Part shown: in pieces, positions 35,092 to 42,864 of the stretch
Position numbering within the stretch: position 1 is the stretch's first letter
Layout: each line of letters starts with the position of its first letter
NCBI RefSeq assembly: GCF_014648395.1
Contig: NZ_BMRA01000001.1
Span: forward strand, 872,521-936,520
DNA length: 64,000 bases
Reading direction: 5' to 3'
Source of the DNA: Micromonospora fulviviridis
GTDB lineage: Bacteria; Actinomycetota; Actinomycetes; Mycobacteriales; Micromonosporaceae
Made by a program: the position numbers and the translations under genes
Notes under the pieces: generated by a model
The model's input: the letters and a program-made list of their open reading frames with translations, nothing else
What the model was told of the DNA's origin: nothing
Database searches by the model: none

Positions 35092-35921
35092 GGGCGGTCC
35101 TCGGGGGGTGGGGTCGGCCCGGGCGGAGCCGACGGCGGCGGGGTGGGGGGCGCGCCGGGCGGCGGAGGGGCCGAGACCGGCCCGGCCGGCGGCGCCCAGG
35201 GCGAGGGGTGCCCGTAGGTCGGCGCCGCCGAGGCGGGGGCACCGTATCCGGGGGCGGGTGGGCCGGCCGGCGGGGTCGAGACCGGCGGCGGGCCGTAACC
35301 GGGACCGGGCGGGACGGGTCCGGGCGGCGGGACCGGGCCGGCCGCCGGGCGCGGCGGGCGGCGGTGGAAGAAGGCGCCGGCCGTGGGCAGCGTGAGCAGG
35401 GCCGCCACCACCAGGTACCCGAGGATCTGCGCCACCGACACTGCCGCGTTCACCGGGATCCACCAGCCCGGGTAGGCGTCACCGACCCGGGCCAGCAGGT
35501 CGACGGTGACCCGGTCGTCGGCGCCGAGCCGGAGCGGGGCGGCCCGCTGCCCGACCAGCACGGCCAGGCCGCAGCAGCCGCAGAACAGGCCCAGCCCGGC
35601 GACCACCCAGGTGGTCACCCGGGCGCCCGCCCGGCCGGAGAGCAGGCCGAGGGCGAGCCCGACGAGCAGCAGCGCGGCCAGCACGCCGAGCGCCGCCGAG
35701 AGCACGGTGGAGCCGCGCAGCAGCGAGGCCACCCCGTCGATCTCGCCGCCGCGCGCGCCGGTCGCCCGCGCCGCCTCCCGGAACCGGTCCACCGTGCCCG
35801 CCGTGACCAGCAGGTTGGCGACCGCGTACGCCACGGCGCCCACCGCCATCAGCAGCAGCAGGGCCGCCGCCGAGACCACCGCGCCGGGCCGGCGGGGTGG
35901 GGCCTGATGGGGGTACGACAC
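35088..35921 (-). CDS. Four-helix membrane protein with Pro-rich tail (paralogue 1)
   Basis: 277 residues. Helices at about 12-40, 68-92, 101-124 and 155-180. A GAGLFCGCCGLAV-type Cys cluster lies in the third helix. The last ~90 residues are Pro/Gly/Ala-rich (GPGYGPPP, PAPGYGAP), cytoplasmic or surface-exposed. It resembles the next protein (35994-36782) in helix layout and in the TTWVxxGLxLxCCxG segment, so the two are duplicates. Function unknown. Confidence 0.7.
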   Translation of the reverse strand: MSYPHQAPPRRPGAVVSAAALLLLMAVGAVAYAVANLLVTAGTVDRFREAARATGARGGEIDGVASLLRGSTVLSAALGVLAALLLVGLALGLLSGRAGARVTTWVVAGLGLFCGCCGLAVLVGQRAAPLRLGADDRVTVDLLARVGDAYPGWWIPVNAAVSVAQILGYLVVAALLTLPTAGAFFHRRPPRPAAGPVPPPGPVPPGPGYGPPPVSTPPAGPPAPGYGAPASAAPTYGHPSPWAPPAGPVSAPPPPGAPPTPPPSAPPGPTPPPEDRP

Positions 35922-35993
35922 GACAGATCCCTCCGGTAGGCGTCGGGTTGCAACCTACTCGGAGGGATCGTCGGCGTCGCTGTTATCCGGGCG

Positions 35994-36782
35994 TCAACTT
36001 CCGGATGGTGGCTCACCCTCGCGGCGCTCGCCGGACTCCGGCGACGGACCGGCCTGCCCCGGCTGTCCCGGCGCGGGCTGGCCCGGCGCGGGCTGACCCG
36101 GTGCGGGCTGGCCCGGGTCGCCGGGCGTGGCCGGGTAGCCCGGGGCCTGGGGGTAGCCCGGGGCCTGGGGGTAGCCGGGCTCAGCCGGGTAGGCGGCACC
36201 CGGGACCGGCGGCTCCCAGGCCGCCTTGGGCTTGCGGAAGAACTCGTTGGCCTTCGGCAGTGCCAGCAGGATCAGCGCGGCCAGCAGCGCGAGCAGCGCG
36301 ACCAGGCCGAGCAGCAGGCTGACCGGGCCGTACCAGGACGGCAGCGCGTCCTCCAGCCGGCGCTGGATCTCCTCACCGCTCGGCAGGTCGCCGTTGGTGG
36401 GCCCACCGCCGGTGAACCCGCCGGAGACGCCGCTCAGCAGACTGCCGCCGGTGCAGCAGAGCAGGAGGCCGCCCAGCACCCAGGTGGTGATGCGGGAGGC
36501 GTTCTTCCCCCGGTTGTTGAGCAGCGCGAGCACGACGAGCCCCACCGCGAGCAGCAGCGTCAGCACGGAGCTGCCGAGGCTGAACGCGTAGGCGATGTCG
36601 CCGGCCTGCTCGGCCGAGGTGCCGGCGTACGCGTCCTTCAGCACGTCCCGGATCGTGCCGAGGGTGGACAGCGTCACGATCAGGCTCAACACCTGGATGA
36701 CGGCGACGAGGATGAGCAGCCAACTGGAAACCGTCACCACGCCCGGACGCGCGCGGGGCGGGGTGCCCGGAGCATCGACCAT
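35994..36782 (-). CDS. Four-helix membrane protein with Pro-rich tail (paralogue 2)
   Basis: 262 residues, with hydrophobic segments at about 17-42, 68-92, 98-118 and 155-180. ITTWVLGGLLLCCTGGS parallels the Cys segment of the upstream duplicate. The tail holds two repeat types, GYPQAP and QPAPG. Between helices 3 and 4 lies a Gly-rich exposed loop. Function unknown; the paired paralogues may form one membrane complex (inference). Confidence 0.7.
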   Translation of the reverse strand: MVDAPGTPPRARPGVVTVSSWLLILVAVIQVLSLIVTLSTLGTIRDVLKDAYAGTSAEQAGDIAYAFSLGSSVLTLLLAVGLVVLALLNNRGKNASRITTWVLGGLLLCCTGGSLLSGVSGGFTGGGPTNGDLPSGEEIQRRLEDALPSWYGPVSLLLGLVALLALLAALILLALPKANEFFRKPKAAWEPPVPGAAYPAEPGYPQAPGYPQAPGYPATPGDPGQPAPGQPAPGQPAPGQPGQAGPSPESGERREGEPPSGS

Positions 36783-36866
36783 GATTCTCCCTCCCTTGAT
36801 CAGAGGACCACCGTAACGAAGCCGGGCCAGGTGGGCACGGCGCGACAGCCGCGACCGGTGCGGGAT

Positions 36867-37889
36867 TCAGCGGCCGGACGGCTGCCGGCGGCAGAGCCGG
36901 CGGTACTCGGCGGTCACCACGGCGAGCAGGAAGAGGTCCACGGCGAGCGCGAAGACCGCGCCGAACTGGTTGACCGTGAAGCTGAAGATCTGCCCGAACA
37001 GGAGGTCCACGAGGAGGGCGAGCTTGAACAGCCGGAACGCCCGCGGCTGGTCGCTGGGGAGCAGCAGGGCCCCGCGGATGCTCAGCGCGGCGGTGATCAG
37101 CGCGGAGACGCTGACGCCGAGCACCGCCCCCCACTCCCGCTGGTCGGGCAGCTCGCCGGTGACGGCGTCCAGGAGAACCCGCAGCACGACGACGAACGGT
37201 TCGCCGACCACGTAGAGCACCACCACCGCCACCACCCACCGGTGCGTGGTCACCCAGACCGCCAGGCGGCGGGCCCGGAGGAGCCACGGTTGCCAGAACC
37301 GGGGTGCGGGTGGCTCGCTCCGGGGCACCGCGTCCAGCAGCCGGGCCACCGCCTCCTCGACCTCCGGGCCGCAGCCCTGGACCAGCCGCCGCACCGCCGC
37401 CCGACGCCGGGCGGTGAGGCCGGTGGTGAGACCGCCGACGACCGTGAACAGCGCGTTCGCCGTGCGCTCCGATGCGGAGAGCCGGGTCCGGCCGCGCAGC
37501 GCCTGGGTGATCACGACCAGCAGCGCGAAGGCGACGTAGATGATGCTGGCGGCCGGGGCGTAGAAGTAGTCGGTGCCGGCGGTGACGAACTTGCCGACCT
37601 CGTCGATGAACAGCCCGAAGCCCATCCCGCCCAGGATCGCGCCCAGGATGCGCGCCGCGCTGCCGAGGAAGACGAGTGCCACCCCGAGGCCCGCGGTCAT
37701 GAGCAGGCCACCCCAGAGCACGTGCGCGATGTGCAGCCCGCCACCGCCGAGCTGCGGGTAGCCGGTCGCCTGGAGGTACGCCCGGGTGACCAGCACGGTC
37801 ACCACTCCGGACAGCACGAACGCCTGAAGGTACGACGGCGCCTCCAGCACCCGGGGCGGTCGCGACCAGCGGGACGGACGGGCGGCCAC
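36867..37889 (-). CDS. Uncharacterised polytopic membrane protein
   Basis: 340 residues with about eight hydrophobic helices. Distinctive segments are LHIAHVLWGGLLMTAGLG and GGMGFGLFIDEVGKFVTAGTD, containing His, Asp and Lys inside or near membrane helices. A cytoplasmic loop (about 150-200) is rich in Arg and Glu. It starts 10 bases after the stop of the spermidine-synthase-like gene, so it is likely the last gene of the DUF350 operon. Function not recognised. Confidence 0.7.
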   Translation of the reverse strand: MAARPSRWSRPPRVLEAPSYLQAFVLSGVVTVLVTRAYLQATGYPQLGGGGLHIAHVLWGGLLMTAGLGVALVFLGSAARILGAILGGMGFGLFIDEVGKFVTAGTDYFYAPAASIIYVAFALLVVITQALRGRTRLSASERTANALFTVVGGLTTGLTARRRAAVRRLVQGCGPEVEEAVARLLDAVPRSEPPAPRFWQPWLLRARRLAVWVTTHRWVVAVVVLYVVGEPFVVVLRVLLDAVTGELPDQREWGAVLGVSVSALITAALSIRGALLLPSDQPRAFRLFKLALLVDLLFGQIFSFTVNQFGAVFALAVDLFLLAVVTAEYRRLCRRQPSGR

Positions 37890-37899
37890 CCGCCCGACG

Positions 37900-39468
37900 T
37901 TAGTAGCCGCGCCACTCCGCGCGGGCGTACTCCAGCACTCTGGGCTGCAACAACGTGGAGGCGGGCACGTCCAGCCGGGCGCGGTCGGCGGGGAAGGTGG
38001 CCGCCGCGGCGAGCACCGACGGGGTGAGGAAGCGCAGCGCCGGCGCGTCGGCGGGCAGCGCCAGCGCGGGCGGCGTCCCGCCCGCCGCGGCGAGCACGAA
38101 ACCCCAGTCGCCGAAGCTCGGCACGTCCACGTGGTACGGCACGGTGGCGAAGCCGGCCTCCCGGATCGACCGCTCGATCGACCAGTACGACCGGGGCGCG
38201 AAGTACGGCGAGCCGGACTGCACCACGAGCCGGCCGCCGGGGGCGAGCACTGGCCGGATCAGCGCGTAGAACTCGATCGTGTAGAGCTTGGCGGTGGCCG
38301 TCTCGTCCGGGTCGGGCAGGTCGGCGATGACGACGTCGAAGCGTTCCGTGGCGGTCCGCAGCCAGCCGAACGCGTCGACGTTGAGCACCCGTACCCGGGG
38401 GTCGGCGAGCGAGTGGTGGTTGAGGTCCCGCAGCTGCGGTTCGGAACGGGCCAGCCGGACCACGGCCGGGTCGAGGTCGACCAGGGTCACCTGGCGCACG
38501 TCCGGGTACTTGAGGATCTCCCGCAGCGCCAGCCCGTCCCCGGCGCCGAGCACCAGCACGTTCCCGTGCGGCCCGCGCATCGCCGGGTGCACCAGCGACT
38601 CGTGGTAGCGGTACTCGTCGATCGAGCTGAACTGGAGGTCACCGTTGAGGAACAGCCGCAGGTCGGTGTCGGCGTGGCCGACCTCCCGCACCGACCGGGT
38701 CAGCACGATCTCCTGGTAGCGGCTGCGCTCGGCGTGCACCACCGGGTCGCGGTAGAGCTGCTGCCGCGCGGTCACCTCGAAGTCGTGCGCGGTGACCCAG
38801 GCGTACCCCAGGCAGAGGGCGACCACGACGGCGCCGGCGCCGAGCGCGACCCGGGCCCGGCGGCCGAGGTCGGCGCGGAAGACCGTGCAGACCAGGGCGA
38901 GGCCGGCGACGGCGTTCACCGCGCCCACCACGAGGGCGCCCTTGAGCTGGCCGAAGACCGGCATCAGCAGGAACGGGAAGGCCAGCCCGCCGAGCAGCGC
39001 GCCGACGTAGTCGGCGGCGAACAGGTCGGCCACGGCACTGCCCGCGGACTGCTCGCGGATGCGTTGCAGCAGCACCATGAGCAGCGGGATCTCGGCGCCG
39101 ATCAGCAGGCCGAGCACGAACGCGGTGCCGACCAGCGCCGGCCCGTAGAGGTCGAGCCAGGCGAACGCGGCGTAGAGGCCGAGCACGGAGAGGCCGCCGA
39201 GCAGGGCCAGGGTCAGCTCGATCGCGGCGAACGCGGCCGCCGCCCGGGACTGGAACGGCTTCGCGACCAGCGCGCCCACGCCCATCGCGAAGACCATCAC
39301 GCCGAGCACGATCGACGCCTGCCCGACCGTGTCGCCGATCAGGTAGCTGCCGAGCGCGACCAGGGCCAGCTCGTACACCAGGCCGCAGGCCGCGCAGACG
39401 AAGACCGCGAGCAGGACCCCCGCGCGGGCCGGGCGCCACCGCGGCCGCGCCGGCGCGTCGGTGGTCAC
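37900..39468 (-). CDS. Membrane-embedded spermidine-synthase-like protein
   Basis: 522 residues from GTG 39468, overlapping the upstream stop by 4 bases. The first ~230 residues hold seven hydrophobic helices (VLLAVFVCAACGLVYELALV at the start). The C-terminal half is a polyamine-synthase-type Rossmann domain: LQFSSIDEYRYHESLVHPAM, NVLVLGAGDGLALREILKYP, VTLVDLDPAVVRLA, DVVIADLPDPDETATAKLY. The Asp pair of the aminopropyl-transfer site appears kept. It may modify or sense a polyamine or use SAM-derived donors at the membrane; substrate unknown. Part of the DUF350 operon. Confidence 0.85.
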   Translation of the reverse strand: MTTDAPARPRWRPARAGVLLAVFVCAACGLVYELALVALGSYLIGDTVGQASIVLGVMVFAMGVGALVAKPFQSRAAAAFAAIELTLALLGGLSVLGLYAAFAWLDLYGPALVGTAFVLGLLIGAEIPLLMVLLQRIREQSAGSAVADLFAADYVGALLGGLAFPFLLMPVFGQLKGALVVGAVNAVAGLALVCTVFRADLGRRARVALGAGAVVVALCLGYAWVTAHDFEVTARQQLYRDPVVHAERSRYQEIVLTRSVREVGHADTDLRLFLNGDLQFSSIDEYRYHESLVHPAMRGPHGNVLVLGAGDGLALREILKYPDVRQVTLVDLDPAVVRLARSEPQLRDLNHHSLADPRVRVLNVDAFGWLRTATERFDVVIADLPDPDETATAKLYTIEFYALIRPVLAPGGRLVVQSGSPYFAPRSYWSIERSIREAGFATVPYHVDVPSFGDWGFVLAAAGGTPPALALPADAPALRFLTPSVLAAAATFPADRARLDVPASTLLQPRVLEYARAEWRGY

Positions 39469-40283
39469 GCCTTCTCCCGGGTACGCGGTTCCGCGGTCTC
39501 CGCCCCGGCGCGCTGCGCGGGCACGACTCCCCGGCGCTCACGGCGGCGCTGCACCACGCCCACGGTGACGAAGAGCGCGGCGAGCAGGAGAAGCCCGACC
39601 GTGGCGAGCAGCCAGCCCCAGCGGTCCCGCAGCATGTCGCTGCCCGCGTCGGGCAGCGGGGACGGGCTGGCCGCGGCCGGGGTGGGTGTGGCGGCGGCCG
39701 GCGGGACGATCTCCGCCTCGGCGGCGAGCAACGGCAGCATGACCGCTGCCCGGGTGACCGCCCAGCCCGGATCGTCGATGAACACCTCGTCGGTGAGCCC
39801 GAGCCGTTCCAGCCCGCTCCGCATCCGCCACAGGACGTCGGAGTCGATGTCCGGTGAGCCGGTCACCTCCACCTGGGCGGTGTCGTTGCTCTCGCTGCTC
39901 TCGGAGACGTAGCGGATGACGGCCGTCACCTGCAGCCACCGGGTGCAGGCCCCGTTCCCCTCGACCCGCACCCCGTCGCCGAGGTTGGAGCCGGCGCTGA
40001 CGACGTCGTCACCGTAGTCCCAGTAGTCCTTCAGCACCCAGCCGTAGCAGACACCCTGGCCGGCGGTGGACTGCGCCAGGATCGGCACGGTGTCGCCACG
40101 CTCCTGCGCGGTCGGCGCCGGCACCTTGTCGGACCCGTCGGCGCCGAACACCGAGCCCCAGCTCGGGTAGACGACCAGCCCTCCGCAGCAGACGACCGCC
40201 ACGACGATGGTCCAGAAGAGCGCCCAGCCGCTCTTCTTCGGCTGCCCCGACGGCTTCGCCCCGGGCTGCTCGCCGGGCGTCAT
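39465..40283 (-). CDS. Membrane-anchored hypothetical protein of the DUF350 operon
   Basis: 272 residues. A helix at about 18-40 and another at about 222-245 enclose an exposed domain of about 170 residues. GQGVCYGWVLKDYWDYG and a second Cys (NGACTRWLQV) could form a disulfide outside. Pro/Ala/Ser-rich linker PTPAAASPSPLPDAG precedes the second helix. No known family recognised. ATG 40283 overlaps the DUF350 stop by one base, so it belongs to the same operon. Confidence 0.65.
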   Translation of the reverse strand: MTPGEQPGAKPSGQPKKSGWALFWTIVVAVVCCGGLVVYPSWGSVFGADGSDKVPAPTAQERGDTVPILAQSTAGQGVCYGWVLKDYWDYGDDVVSAGSNLGDGVRVEGNGACTRWLQVTAVIRYVSESSESNDTAQVEVTGSPDIDSDVLWRMRSGLERLGLTDEVFIDDPGWAVTRAAVMLPLLAAEAEIVPPAAATPTPAAASPSPLPDAGSDMLRDRWGWLLATVGLLLLAALFVTVGVVQRRRERRGVVPAQRAGAETAEPRTREKA

Positions 40284-40705
40284 CAGCTGATCGCGGCGGC
40301 GATGATCGCGCCGGTGGCGAGGTGCACGACGGCGGAGACCCAGACCGCGGGGTGCGGCTCCGGGTCGACCAGGATCTCCCCGAGCCTGCCCGGGGTGGCC
40401 ATGTCGAGCAGCAGGAACGACGCGGCCATGATGACCAGCCCGAGGATGCCGTACGCGGCCGCGCCGACCAGGCCGAGGGCGAAGTCGTCCGCGCTGGCGG
40501 CGATCGCGGCGACCACGATGATGCCGACACCGGCCAGGTTCGAGGCGAGCAGCAGCGCGGCGTTGCGGTTGCGCTCCGCCCAGATCAGCTCGTGCAGCTT
40601 GCCGGGAGTGGCCACGTCGACCAGCACGTAGCCGACGGCCATCAGGGCGACGCCGACCACGCCGTAGGCGAGCGTGACGAGCAGATCGGTGACCAGGGTC
40701 TGCAC
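40283..40705 (-). CDS. DUF350 small membrane protein
   Basis: 140 residues with two copies of a two-helix unit: YVLVDVATPGKLHELIW and SFLLLDMATPGRLGEIL end the matching halves. DUF350 (YjfL-like) proteins are inner-membrane and occur near PspA, polyamine-related and envelope-stress genes. It lies between the DUF4247 and membrane-anchored genes. Mode of action unknown. Confidence 0.88.
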   Translation of the reverse strand: MQTLVTDLLVTLAYGVVGVALMAVGYVLVDVATPGKLHELIWAERNRNAALLLASNLAGVGIIVVAAIAASADDFALGLVGAAAYGILGLVIMAASFLLLDMATPGRLGEILVDPEPHPAVWVSAVVHLATGAIIAAAIS

Positions 40706-40744
40706 AGGTGACTCCAGTATTCGTCGGGGTGGGAGGAGGTCAGG

Positions 40745-41170
40745 TCACTTGCCGGAGCCGGGGCCGCCGCCGCGGACCGTGCTGCCCCGCCCCCAGCCCC
40801 AGTGGCTGCCCACCCGGGAGTGGTAGCGGGGGTAGGCGGTGGTCATCCGCTCCAGCAGGATCACCGAGCCGGCGGCGAGCGGCAGGATCACCACCGAGTC
40901 GTCGTCGTAGCGCAGGTAGACCCCGCTGCCGTCGACGTACTGGTCGGCCGGCTGCCAGGCGTCGGTGATCTCCTTCGACACCTGGCTCGGCGTCCGGTTC
41001 GACGTGTACGCGATCGCGTCCGAGCCGAGGTCCCGGCTGGTGGCCCGGGTGTAGCGGTCCTCCACGTAGCCCCGCGGCGAGAAGTTGCCGTAGAAGATCG
41101 CGAAGGCGGCGACCACGGCACCGATGACGGCGAACGCCACGCCCACCACGAACCACCGTCGGTACGTCAC
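40745..41170 (-). CDS. DUF4247 domain protein
   Basis: 141 residues. An N-terminal signal/anchor helix (VGVAFAVIGAVVAAFAIFY) precedes the exposed DUF4247 domain with NFSPRGYVEDRYTRA, YVDGSGVYLRYDDDSVVILP and a Gly/Trp-rich tail. Extracytoplasmic or surface protein of unknown function. It starts by a GTGA overlap with the DUF2617 gene, hence same operon. Confidence 0.8.
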   Translation of the reverse strand: MTYRRWFVVGVAFAVIGAVVAAFAIFYGNFSPRGYVEDRYTRATSRDLGSDAIAYTSNRTPSQVSKEITDAWQPADQYVDGSGVYLRYDDDSVVILPLAAGSVILLERMTTAYPRYHSRVGSHWGWGRGSTVRGGGPGSGK

Positions 41171-41658
41171 AGCTTTACCACCGTCTCGGTCAGGACCAGC
41201 TCGTTGGTCTGGGGGTACGCGTGCCAGGTGCGCCAGGCCACCGAGCCGGCCGGGGGCGCGGGGCGGACGGCGAGCGCGGTGACCGCGTCCTCGTCGCCGG
41301 GAAAGACCCCGATCAGCGCGTACGGGTCGTCGGCCAGTTCGGCGCGGAGCGCGGCGACCCGGGTGCGCAGGCCGTCGCCCGCCGGCCGGAGCACCGTGGC
41401 GGTGAACCGGTAACCGGCGGTCTCGTCGTGCAGGGCGTCCGGCAGGTGCGGTGGGCGGCCGGGCAGGCAGGCGACCGTCTCGGTGAGGTCGCCGCAGATC
41501 ACCTGGTGCGAGGCGCCGAGCAGGCGCAGCCGCAGCCGCAGCCCGCCGGGCAGGGTCAACTCGCGCACGTGCAGGGCGGGGCGCTCGGGGCCGCCGAGGG
41601 CCAGGCTCAGGTCGGCGGCGCGGGTGTCGACGTACGGGGCGTCCAGGGCGACGAGCAC
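41167..41658 (-). CDS. DUF2617 family protein
   Basis: 163 residues, no membrane segment. DUF2617 pattern LLGASHQVICGDLTETVAC, then WRTWHAYPQTNELVLTETVVKL at the end. Cytoplasmic beta-rich protein of unknown role. It starts at GTG 41658, only two bases after the DUF4178 stop. The family is typical of this operon in actinomycetes. Confidence 0.85.
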   Translation of the reverse strand: MLVALDAPYVDTRAADLSLALGGPERPALHVRELTLPGGLRLRLRLLGASHQVICGDLTETVACLPGRPPHLPDALHDETAGYRFTATVLRPAGDGLRTRVAALRAELADDPYALIGVFPGDEDAVTALAVRPAPPAGSVAWRTWHAYPQTNELVLTETVVKL

Positions 41659-41660
41659 GC

Positions 41661-42293
41661 TCAGCCCACCTTCTCCGGACCGCCCTGCGGGTAGATCATC
41701 ACCTCGGCGCGGTGCAGCTGCTCGCCGAGGTTCACCTCCCAGCCCGCCTCCCCGTACGCCTCGAAGGAGAGCCGCGCCCCGCCGGGCGCCTGGTAGTCGT
41801 GGTAGCGCATGGTGCCGCGCGGGTCGAGGCCGGTGCCCTCGGTGGCCGTGTACTTCGCCTGGCCGGACTCGTCCCAGTTGTAGCGGCGGCCGGCGATCTC
41901 CAGCGTCGGCGCACCGGGGGTGACGGTGGCCGACGGTTCGCTGGTCCAGAGCACCATCTCCAGGTCGGGCTCCGACTCGACGGAGAGCCAGCGCTTCACC
42001 CCGCCGGCGTCGTCGAGCAGGTGCTCCGCCCAGCTCCAGCCGCCCTCGACCAGGTGCACCGAGCCGCGCACGGTGTAGGGCACCTGGCGGATCTCCACGA
42101 TGTCGCCGGGCTTGAGCCCGCGGGGGTCACCGCGCAGCGCGTCGGCATCCCGGTCCCGGAACGGGTCGCCGGGAGTGGCCGTCGGGCGTTGCGCGGACCG
42201 GGCCCGGCGGAGGGCGATCACGGCGATCACCACGCCGGCCACCCCGACCAGGCACCCCAACGTGGTCACCACGTACGCCAGCGAACCGTTCAC
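41661..42293 (-). CDS. DUF4178 domain protein, first gene of the DUF350 operon
   Basis: 210 residues from GTG 42293 with GGGGGGAG upstream. One N-terminal helix (VTTLGCLVGVAGVVIAVIAL) precedes the soluble DUF4178 domain: LKPGDIVEIRQVPYTVRG, SVHLVEGGWSWAEHLLDD and WLSVESEPDLEMVLW. DUF4178 domains accompany spermidine synthase and DUF350 in envelope-related operons. The frame continues upstream to 42344. It probably heads a seven-gene transcript down to 36867. Confidence 0.82.
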   Translation of the reverse strand: MNGSLAYVVTTLGCLVGVAGVVIAVIALRRARSAQRPTATPGDPFRDRDADALRGDPRGLKPGDIVEIRQVPYTVRGSVHLVEGGWSWAEHLLDDAGGVKRWLSVESEPDLEMVLWTSEPSATVTPGAPTLEIAGRRYNWDESGQAKYTATEGTGLDPRGTMRYHDYQAPGGARLSFEAYGEAGWEVNLGEQLHRAEVMIYPQGGPEKVG

Positions 42294-42386
42294 GGTCGTC
42301 TCCCCCCAAGGTGCATCGGCGGAGACGGTAACAACCCGACGCACGTGCGCCGAAGTGCTGTTCGCTGAGTGACCGATCAGCTACGG

Positions 42387-42764
42387 TCAGGCCCCCGTGA
42401 GGCGTTCGGTGGCGTACTCACGAAGGGTGGCGCGGCCCATGATGCAGCCGCTGAACGTGGTGAACTCGCCGTCGTCGTCGCGCAGCCGCTCCCAGGCGGC
42501 CCGGCCCGCCGCCGGGTCGACCGTGTCCAGCAGCGCGGCCGCGTACGCCTTCCCGGCCGGCGACCCGTGCTTCAACAGCCGGTCGACCTTCTTCCGGGCC
42601 GCCTCGGGATGCTCCCGCAGGGCCCGCTCCACGTGCCGGTACGCCTCGGTCGCCGGCAGGATCTGCCCGGCGATCCCCACCCCGCCGAAGGCGAGCGTGT
42701 CCGCCCGGCCGAGTTCCTCGACGGCCGCGTCCAACTCCCGGTCCTTCTTCCCGATCCCCAACAT
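42387..42764 (-). CDS. Small conserved hypothetical protein
   Basis: 125 residues from ATG 42764 (MLGIGKKDRELDAAVEEL); the frame reaches 42791. Helical and charged, with WERLRDDDGEFTTFSGCIMGRATLREYA as the most distinctive part. No membrane segment or known domain recognised. It lies between clpB's terminator and the DUF4178 gene on the same strand. Confidence 0.6.
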   Translation of the reverse strand: MLGIGKKDRELDAAVEELGRADTLAFGGVGIAGQILPATEAYRHVERALREHPEAARKKVDRLLKHGSPAGKAYAAALLDTVDPAAGRAAWERLRDDDGEFTTFSGCIMGRATLREYATERLTGA

Positions 42765-42800
42765 GCCCTGACTATTGCCCTGGCCGGCCACTGTCGACCC

Positions 42801-42813
42801 TGTTGATCAAGAA
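42801..42813. repeat. Partial copy of the GTTGATCAAG element
   Basis: TGTTGATCAAGAA matches the left arm start of the palindromes at 14941 and 15998, next to the clpB terminator. On the minus strand it reads as the T-rich tail of that terminator. Confidence 0.5.
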
Positions 42814-42820
42814 AAGGATC

Positions 42821-42854
42821 GGCCCGGCCGGCCCCGTTGAGGGCCGGCCGGGCC
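42821..42854 (-). terminator. Terminator of clpB
   Basis: Perfect 14-bp stem (GGCCCGGCCGGCCC with 42841-42854), 6-base loop, followed on the minus strand by CCTTTTCTTG. It is 11 bases past the clpB stop. Confidence 0.8.
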
Positions 42855-42864
42855 GGACGGGTGG

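Noticed and set aside
36867..37889. Intramembrane protease (PrsW-like) reading of the polytopic protein
   Set aside because: I could not find the conserved Glu-Glu or HExxH-type motifs needed for such a call.
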